A DNA stretch of 46,237 bases from JAVKFY01 sp040223615 (GTDB lineage: Bacteria > Pseudomonadota > Alphaproteobacteria > GCA-2731375): positions 1 through 46,237 of the forward strand of contig JAVKFY010000057.1 in the NCBI GenBank assembly GCA_040223615.1, read 5' to 3'. Shown here one piece after another: positions 41,992 through 46,237 of this stretch. Below the pieces are notes generated by a model, which did no database searches, was not told the origin of the DNA, and worked only from the letters and a program-made list of their open reading frames with translations. Position 1 is the first letter of the stretch. Each line of letters begins with the position of its first letter. The translations under genes were made by a program, and so were the position numbers.

Positions 41992-42894
41992 CTACAGGAT
42001 CGCCACGGGGCGCAGCGGACAGCCGGTCGCGCCCTTGAACTTCGCCGGCAAGGCGACGAAGCAGAAGGTGTCGGCGCCGGCGGCAATCAGGTCGTCGAGG
42101 AAGATATTCTCGATCAGGTAGGCGCCGGCCTCGACCAGGCAGTGCTGGTGCACCGGCATGATCGTGTTCGGATGGTCGGTACCGGGCAGCACTTCCACCG
42201 CCATGTTGTCGGCGCCGATCAGCATCACGCCCTGACCGGTCAGCCAGTGCGCCGCGCCGAGCTCGATGCCGGGCTCGCCAGCGACGTAGCGCGGGTTGTC
42301 GACCATGAACAGGCGGCCCCAGCCGGTGTTGATCAGGACGGCGTCGCCCGCCTGCAAGCTCACCGCCCTGTCGTCGCACCAGCGCTTCAGGTCGTCGGAC
42401 TTGATCGGCCGGCCCGCCTCCAGCATGTCGCCGCCGTCGAGACCGGACAGGTCCATGCAAACGCCGCGCGTGACAATCGGCGGAATGTGCTCGACCCCGA
42501 GATTGAGCAGCCCCCGGTCGCCAACCGTCGCGTCGGCGCTGTAGCCGCCATACATGCGATCGCCGATGGTGAAGTGGCCAAGCGCGTCGATGTGGGTGCC
42601 GACGTGCATGGTCAGCTCGATGCGTTCCAGGTTGGAGCCGACCTCGTTGGTCGCGCCCAGACCCGCGCGAAAGCGCGCGGTGTTGCGCGAGGTGGAGGCC
42701 GCGGTGAGCACGTACGGCGTCTGGTTCGGCGACATGTAGGGCGCGCCGTACTCGATGACGTGGCTGAGATCGACCAGACGGCCCTGCCTCGCCATCGCCA
42801 GGGCGGCGAGCGTGGTCTGCGGGGTCAGCAGGTTGGCGGCGCCGATCTGGTCGCCCGCGCCCCAGCGCGCATGATCGTGAACGCAACTCGCCAT
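41992..42894 (-). CDS. Cyclase family protein (KynB-like metal-dependent amidohydrolase)
   Basis: The 300-residue protein has the metal-binding motif HVGTHIDALGHF with His97, His101, Asp103 and His107, as in kynurenine formamidase (KynB) and isatin hydrolase. VDLSHVIEYG and PYMSPNQTPYV lie before it. It would hydrolyse a formamide or lactam. The other kynurenine genes are not here, so isatin-type or unknown substrates are as likely. The ATG at 42894 follows GGAGG; an upstream start (42942) is in frame but lacks support. It is the first gene of a three-gene minus operon. Confidence 0.85.
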   Translation of the reverse strand: MASCVHDHARWGAGDQIGAANLLTPQTTLAALAMARQGRLVDLSHVIEYGAPYMSPNQTPYVLTAASTSRNTARFRAGLGATNEVGSNLERIELTMHVGTHIDALGHFTIGDRMYGGYSADATVGDRGLLNLGVEHIPPIVTRGVCMDLSGLDGGDMLEAGRPIKSDDLKRWCDDRAVSLQAGDAVLINTGWGRLFMVDNPRYVAGEPGIELGAAHWLTGQGVMLIGADNMAVEVLPGTDHPNTIMPVHQHCLVEAGAYLIENIFLDDLIAAGADTFCFVALPAKFKGATGCPLRPVAIL

Positions 42895-43037
42895 GAAGTC
42901 CTCCCCGCCCATCAATGGCGACCAGTGTACCGCGCGAGCCACGCCAGGGAAGGCGCCGGCCGTCGCTTGCGGTCGTCGGCGCCCCGTGAAAGCATTTCAG
43001 CAGGAAAACGGACGCAAGCACGCAAGGGAGACGCCCG
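42895..43037. promoter_or_regulatory. Divergent region between the cyclase operon and the second LLM gene
   Basis: This 143 bp gap separates two divergent operons. A GGAGG for the cyclase and a GGGAG for the LLM gene lie at its two ends. No clear palindrome is visible in between. Confidence 0.35.
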
Positions 43038-44132
43038 ATGGACGTCGGCATGATGATGGTGTTCACCAACTACGGGTGGGACGACTGTCCCGACAGCCAG
43101 GTCTGGGACGAGGAGCTGCGACTGGCGCGGATGGCGCGCGACCTCGGCTTCGACTGCCTGTGGTCGGCCGAGCATCACTTCAACGACTACTCCTTCATTC
43201 CCGACAACGTGCAGCTGATGACGCACCTGACGGCGCTGCTGCCGGACATCGACGTCGGCACGGCCGCGATCATCTTGCCGTGGCACGACCCGCTGCGCGT
43301 GACCGAGAACGTCGCGGTGCTCGACATGCTGTCGAAAGGCCGGCTGCGGCTCGGCTTCGGGCGCGGCCTGGCGCGGCGCGAGTTCGAGGCCTTCCGCGTG
43401 AGCATGGACGAGTCGCGCGGCCGTTTCGACGAGGGCGCGGCGATGATCGTCGAGGCGCTGAAGACCGGCTTCATCGAGGGCGACGGCCCGCACTACAAGC
43501 AGCCGCGCACCGAGATCCGCCCGAAGCCGCAGCACGGTTTCGACGGCCGTATCTACGCCGTGGCGTCGAGCGAGGACTCGGTCGACTCCTGCGCCAAGCT
43601 CGGCGCGCATCAGGTGATGTTCGCCGACCGGCCGTGGGAAATGCGCAAGCCGATGATCGACCTCGGCAAGGAACTGCACCGCAAGTATCACGGCACGGAG
43701 GCGCCGCTGCCGATGCTGACCGAGTTCGCGGTGGTCTCCACCGATCTCGCCGCCTGCGAGGAAGAGGCGCGGCAGTACCAGGGCAAGTTCGTGGAGAGCA
43801 ACTTCTACCACTACGAGTTCCTGGGCGAGCACTTCAAGACGGTGAAGGGCTACGACGCCTACCAGCAGAAGGCCGAGATCGCGCGCCAGATGGGCATGTC
43901 GGGCGCCGTCGACGGTTTCATGAAGGCGGCGAGCTGGGGCACGCCGGACAAGATCCTGCGCGGCCTGGAAGAGCGTCGGAAGCTGGTCGGCGACTTCGAG
44001 ATGAACGTCTCCTTCCGCTTCGGCGGCACCCCGTTCGAAGTTTCCACGCGCGGCCTGGAGCTGTTCGCCAAGGAAGTCCTGCCGGTGGTGAAGTCGTGGG
44101 AGCCGGTGAGCGCGAGCAAGGCGGCGGAGTGA
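43038..44132 (+). CDS. LLM-class flavin-dependent oxidoreductase, second copy
   Basis: The 364-residue protein has the luciferase-like barrel: LGFDCLWSAEHHFNDYSFIPD, VGTAAIILPWHDPLRVTENVAVLD, LSKGRLRLGFGRGL and IYAVASSEDSVDSCAKLG. It is only distantly similar to the LLM protein at 18619-19617, so it is not a recent duplicate. It starts at ATG 43038 and shares a GTGA with the epimerase gene. The trio with epimerase and PhyH dioxygenase suggests a small oxidative pathway. Confidence 0.86.
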   Translation: MDVGMMMVFTNYGWDDCPDSQVWDEELRLARMARDLGFDCLWSAEHHFNDYSFIPDNVQLMTHLTALLPDIDVGTAAIILPWHDPLRVTENVAVLDMLSKGRLRLGFGRGLARREFEAFRVSMDESRGRFDEGAAMIVEALKTGFIEGDGPHYKQPRTEIRPKPQHGFDGRIYAVASSEDSVDSCAKLGAHQVMFADRPWEMRKPMIDLGKELHRKYHGTEAPLPMLTEFAVVSTDLAACEEEARQYQGKFVESNFYHYEFLGEHFKTVKGYDAYQQKAEIARQMGMSGAVDGFMKAASWGTPDKILRGLEERRKLVGDFEMNVSFRFGGTPFEVSTRGLELFAKEVLPVVKSWEPVSASKAAE

Positions 44133-45142
44133 GTTCCGGCGCCGGCAAGACGATCTGCGTCGCCGGGGCCAGCGGCCTCGTTGGCTCCAACATCGTCAAG
44201 GCAGCGCTGGCGCGCGGCTATGCCGTCAACGGCACGTTGCGCGACGCGGCGGCGCCGGCCCCGGCGCCTGACCTGAAAGCCTTGCCCGGCGCGGCGGAGC
44301 GGCTGACGCTGTTCAGCGCCGACATGCCCGACGAAGGCGCGTTCGATGCGGCGGTGGCGGGCTGCGATGGGCTGTTCATCGCCTGCCTGATCCCGGTCTA
44401 CTTCGGGCCGGACGGCAAGCCGGCGCGCGACATGGACGACGAACAGGGCTACGCCGAGATCATCATGCCGACGGTCAACGGCTGCCTGAACGCGATGCGC
44501 TCGGCCGCCCGTCATGGCGTGAAGAACGTGGTGATCTGCTCCAGCACCAGCAGCACCAACCCTGTACCGCCGGTGCCCGTAAAGAACGAGGTCGATCACT
44601 GGTCGGACGAAGCCGAGCAGTGCCGCGCGAAGAAGTACACCTCGGCGACCAAGACGGTGATGGAGAAGGCGGCGATCAAGTTCGCCGCCGAGCACGGCAT
44701 GCGGCTGTCGATCCTGCTGCCGACCGGGATGTACGGACCGGTGGTGCTGCCGGAGCAGATGGACGGCAACCCGCAGGCCTGGCTGAAGCGTTTGATCGAG
44801 ATCGGCGCGCCGCGCCACGAGACGATGCCGAACGACTCCACGTCGCTGATCCACCTGCACGACCTCGCGGCGCTGTTCCTGGCGGCCTACGAGAATCCGG
44901 CCGCGTCGGGGCGCTACTACGGCGTCTACGACAGCTGGCACTGGCAGGACATCTACGCCGAACTGCGCAAAATCGTCCCGGAGATGACGATGCCGGCGCC
45001 GCTCGCCGACCCACCGGTGGCGCCGACCGGGTTCGACTTCACGCGCCGCGACAGCCTCGGCGTGGCCTTGCGCGACATCCCTACCTGCCTGCGCGAGACC
45101 ATCGACTGGATCAGGTCCGATCCGTTCAAGGCCGCCGGCTGA
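44129..45142 (+). CDS. NAD(P)-dependent epimerase/dehydratase (extended SDR), atypical active site
   Basis: The 337-residue protein has the nucleotide motif GASGLVG at 13-19 and a dihydroflavonol-reductase-like body (VKNVVICSSTSST). The expected YxxxK motif reads Tyr170-TSAT-Lys175, with one extra residue between tyrosine and lysine. If correct, the catalytic geometry is altered. The C-terminal part is FDFTRRDSLGVALRDI. The start is GTG 44129, overlapping the LLM stop. The substrate is unknown; adjacent LLM and PhyH proteins hint at an oxidized small molecule. Confidence 0.78.
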   Translation: MSSGAGKTICVAGASGLVGSNIVKAALARGYAVNGTLRDAAAPAPAPDLKALPGAAERLTLFSADMPDEGAFDAAVAGCDGLFIACLIPVYFGPDGKPARDMDDEQGYAEIIMPTVNGCLNAMRSAARHGVKNVVICSSTSSTNPVPPVPVKNEVDHWSDEAEQCRAKKYTSATKTVMEKAAIKFAAEHGMRLSILLPTGMYGPVVLPEQMDGNPQAWLKRLIEIGAPRHETMPNDSTSLIHLHDLAALFLAAYENPAASGRYYGVYDSWHWQDIYAELRKIVPEMTMPAPLADPPVAPTGFDFTRRDSLGVALRDIPTCLRETIDWIRSDPFKAAG

Positions 45143-45266
45143 ACGGTGCGGCGATTGCGCATCGGCGCGCGCGGCACCATATCCCGCTGGCTGCCGTAAC
45201 ATGGCGGCGGCCGGCCGTGCATCATATTCGCAAGGTTCGGCCCGAACGACATTATGGGAGACGACA
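45143..45266. other. Intergenic region before the PhyH-like gene
   Basis: This 124 bp gap lies in front of the PhyH-like gene and contains no gene. The likely leader runs into GGGAG just before the TTG start at 45267. I see no other signal. Confidence 0.35.
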
Positions 45267-46103
45267 TTGGCGACATCGCTTGAACGACTGGGCGTCGGGG
45301 CCGAGGTGGCCACGATCTGCGACATCCTGTACCGCGACGGCGCCGTGGTGGTGGAGAACATCCTGGCGGCGGCGCAACTCGATGCCCTGAACGCCGACCT
45401 CGACTGCATCATCGCGCGCACTGCACCGGGCCTGCGTCATCCGACGACGCAAGCGATGGTCGAGTTCTACGGCGGCCGCACGATCCGCTTCGACGGCTTG
45501 CCGGCGAAGTCCACGGCGTTTCAGGAGATCATGCTGACGCCGCAGCTGTGCGGCGCGGCCGACCACTTCCTGCTGCCGAACTGCATCGACTACCTGCTCA
45601 ACACCGGGCAGCTCATCGAGATCCACCCTGGCGAGACCGCGCAGCGACTGCATCGCGATGAAGATGCCTGGGAGAACCTACCGGCGCCGCGGCCACAGCT
45701 CGAGGTCGAGGCAATGTTCGCGCTGACCGACTTCACCGCCGAGAATGGCGCCACCCGCGTCGTGCCCGGCAGCCACACCTGGCCGCGCGACCGCGAGCCG
45801 CAAGCGCACGAGATCATCCAGGCAGAGATGCCGGCCGGCTCGGCACTGATCTACCTCGGCTCGACCCTGCACGGCGGCGGCGCCAACGTCACGACGGACA
45901 CCCGGCGGCGCGGCATGTTTCTGGGCTATGTCGTCGGCTGGCTGCGCACGGAGGAAAACACGTTCCTCACCGTGCCGATCGAGGCGGTGCGCGAGATGCC
46001 CAGGCGCATCCAGGAACTGCTCGGCTACAAGGCGCACCGTGCCATCGGCGTGGTCGACGTCGGCAGCCCGATGGCGCTGCTCGGTGAGCCACCGAGCCGC
46101 TAG
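45267..46103 (+). CDS. PhyH-family Fe(II)/2-oxoglutarate-dependent dioxygenase
   Basis: The 278-residue protein has the phytanoyl-CoA dioxygenase pattern: FYRDGAVVVENIL-like LYRDGAVVVE early, LHRDEDAW with His129 and Asp131 as metal ligands, NGATRVVPGSHTWPRD, and the distal His202 in STLHGGGAN. Arg213 is a candidate 2-oxoglutarate binder. It would hydroxylate a small organic substrate. The start is TTG 45267 behind GGGAG; no ATG lies in frame nearby. Its TAG stop is formed at the IS630 junction (TA target plus the G of the terminal repeat). Confidence 0.82.
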   Translation: MATSLERLGVGAEVATICDILYRDGAVVVENILAAAQLDALNADLDCIIARTAPGLRHPTTQAMVEFYGGRTIRFDGLPAKSTAFQEIMLTPQLCGAADHFLLPNCIDYLLNTGQLIEIHPGETAQRLHRDEDAWENLPAPRPQLEVEAMFALTDFTAENGATRVVPGSHTWPRDREPQAHEIIQAEMPAGSALIYLGSTLHGGGANVTTDTRRRGMFLGYVVGWLRTEENTFLTVPIEAVREMPRRIQELLGYKAHRAIGVVDVGSPMALLGEPPSR

Positions 46104-46237
46104 AGCGTTTCTGACATTGACTGAATCGATGGGGGATTCCCTTCCGGGTTGATTTGTGATTCAAGCTGGGTGCTGGAGTTGGAGGCCAGCTTGGATGGTC
46201 CGACCCTATTCGAACGATCTTCGTGAACGTGTGGTGG
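46103..46237 (+). mobile_element. IS630-family insertion sequence, left end (partial)
   Basis: From base 46103 the sequence begins GAGCGTTTC, followed at the same spacing as at the left window edge by TTGACTGAA. The preceding TA at 46101-46102 fits the IS630 target site. About 90 bases of untranslated left end follow before the transposase start at 46195. The two windows ends are thus the two ends of the same kind of element, both read on the plus strand. Confidence 0.82.
46195..46237 (+). CDS. IS630-family transposase, N-terminal fragment
   Basis: ATG 46195 opens a frame reading MVRPYSNDLRERVV, the conserved start of IS630-family transposases, which leads into their helix-turn-helix DNA-binding domain. 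The gene runs off the window after 14 full codons. It probably encodes the same protein as the tail at 1-129, but the two pieces do not overlap, so identity cannot be tested. Confidence 0.8.
   Translation, partial: MVRPYSNDLRERVV

Noticed and set aside
42895..43069. A long minus-strand frame joining the hydrolase gene to sequence beyond the cyclase start
   Set aside because: Over 41992-42894 it overlaps the well-supported cyclase in another frame and has no motif. The hydrolase proper begins at GTG 41980.

Overview
This is a GC-rich window densely packed with protein genes and without any tRNA, rRNA or CRISPR array that I can see. Gene content and style suggest an alphaproteobacterium, probably Rhodospirillales-like: a dusA gene, an fsa/DUF484/xerC block divergent from priA, an Rrf2-regulated SUF operon with SufU, SufT and an A-type carrier, many ATGA/GTGA stop-start overlaps, and REP-type palindromes with CCGG-rich arms around ACAAG/CTTGT loops. 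The assignment is an inference from gene content, not from a marker phylogeny.

Both ends lie inside IS630-family insertion sequences in the same orientation. The left edge holds the last 136 bases of one copy and the right edge the first 135 bases of another, so the window may be an assembly contig broken at a repeat. At each junction the TA target forms the first two bases of the neighbouring gene's stop codon, and the first base of the IS supplies the G.

Layout. 136-3387: an enolase-superfamily enzyme divergent from two tandem 3-hydroxyacid-type dehydrogenases. 3396-3687: a 270 bp MITE-like repeat. 3738-6243: a class IV aminotransferase, dusA and a RidA protein. 6317-12250: a dipeptide/oligopeptide ABC transporter (binding protein, two permeases, two ATPases), the last ATPase joined in frame to a short-chain dehydrogenase. 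12247-16886: xerC, DUF484 and fsa on the minus strand, priA on the plus strand. 16958-17250: second MITE-like copy. 17322-20681: a class III CoA-transferase, a luciferase-like monooxygenase and a zinc alcohol dehydrogenase. 20729-26183: a trehalose module on the minus strand (otsB, a GFA-domain protein, a GH15 glucosidase/trehalase candidate, otsA, glucokinase). 26427-33060: the SUF iron-sulfur assembly operon led by its probable Rrf2 regulator. 33070-46103: a membrane glycosyltransferase-like protein, a solitary HyuA-type hydantoinase/oxoprolinase, an MFS carrier, a GNAT enzyme, a YghU-like GST, an operon of cyclase, membrane-anchored metallo-beta-lactamase-fold hydrolase and Gfo/Idh/MocA-like oxidoreductase, then a second luciferase-like monooxygenase, an atypical epimerase and a PhyH-type dioxygenase.

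The core functions are iron-sulfur assembly, replication restart, chromosome dimer resolution, tRNA modification and trehalose turnover. Around them sit small catabolic sets typical of a soil or marine heterotroph. The most unusual material is the repeat biology: the MITE-like element, whose two copies both sit in REP-like sequence with 11-base flanking direct repeats and which carries an inverted pair of REP-like hairpins, and the IS630 copies that rebuild stop codons. The ATPase-dehydrogenase fusion is the oddest gene.
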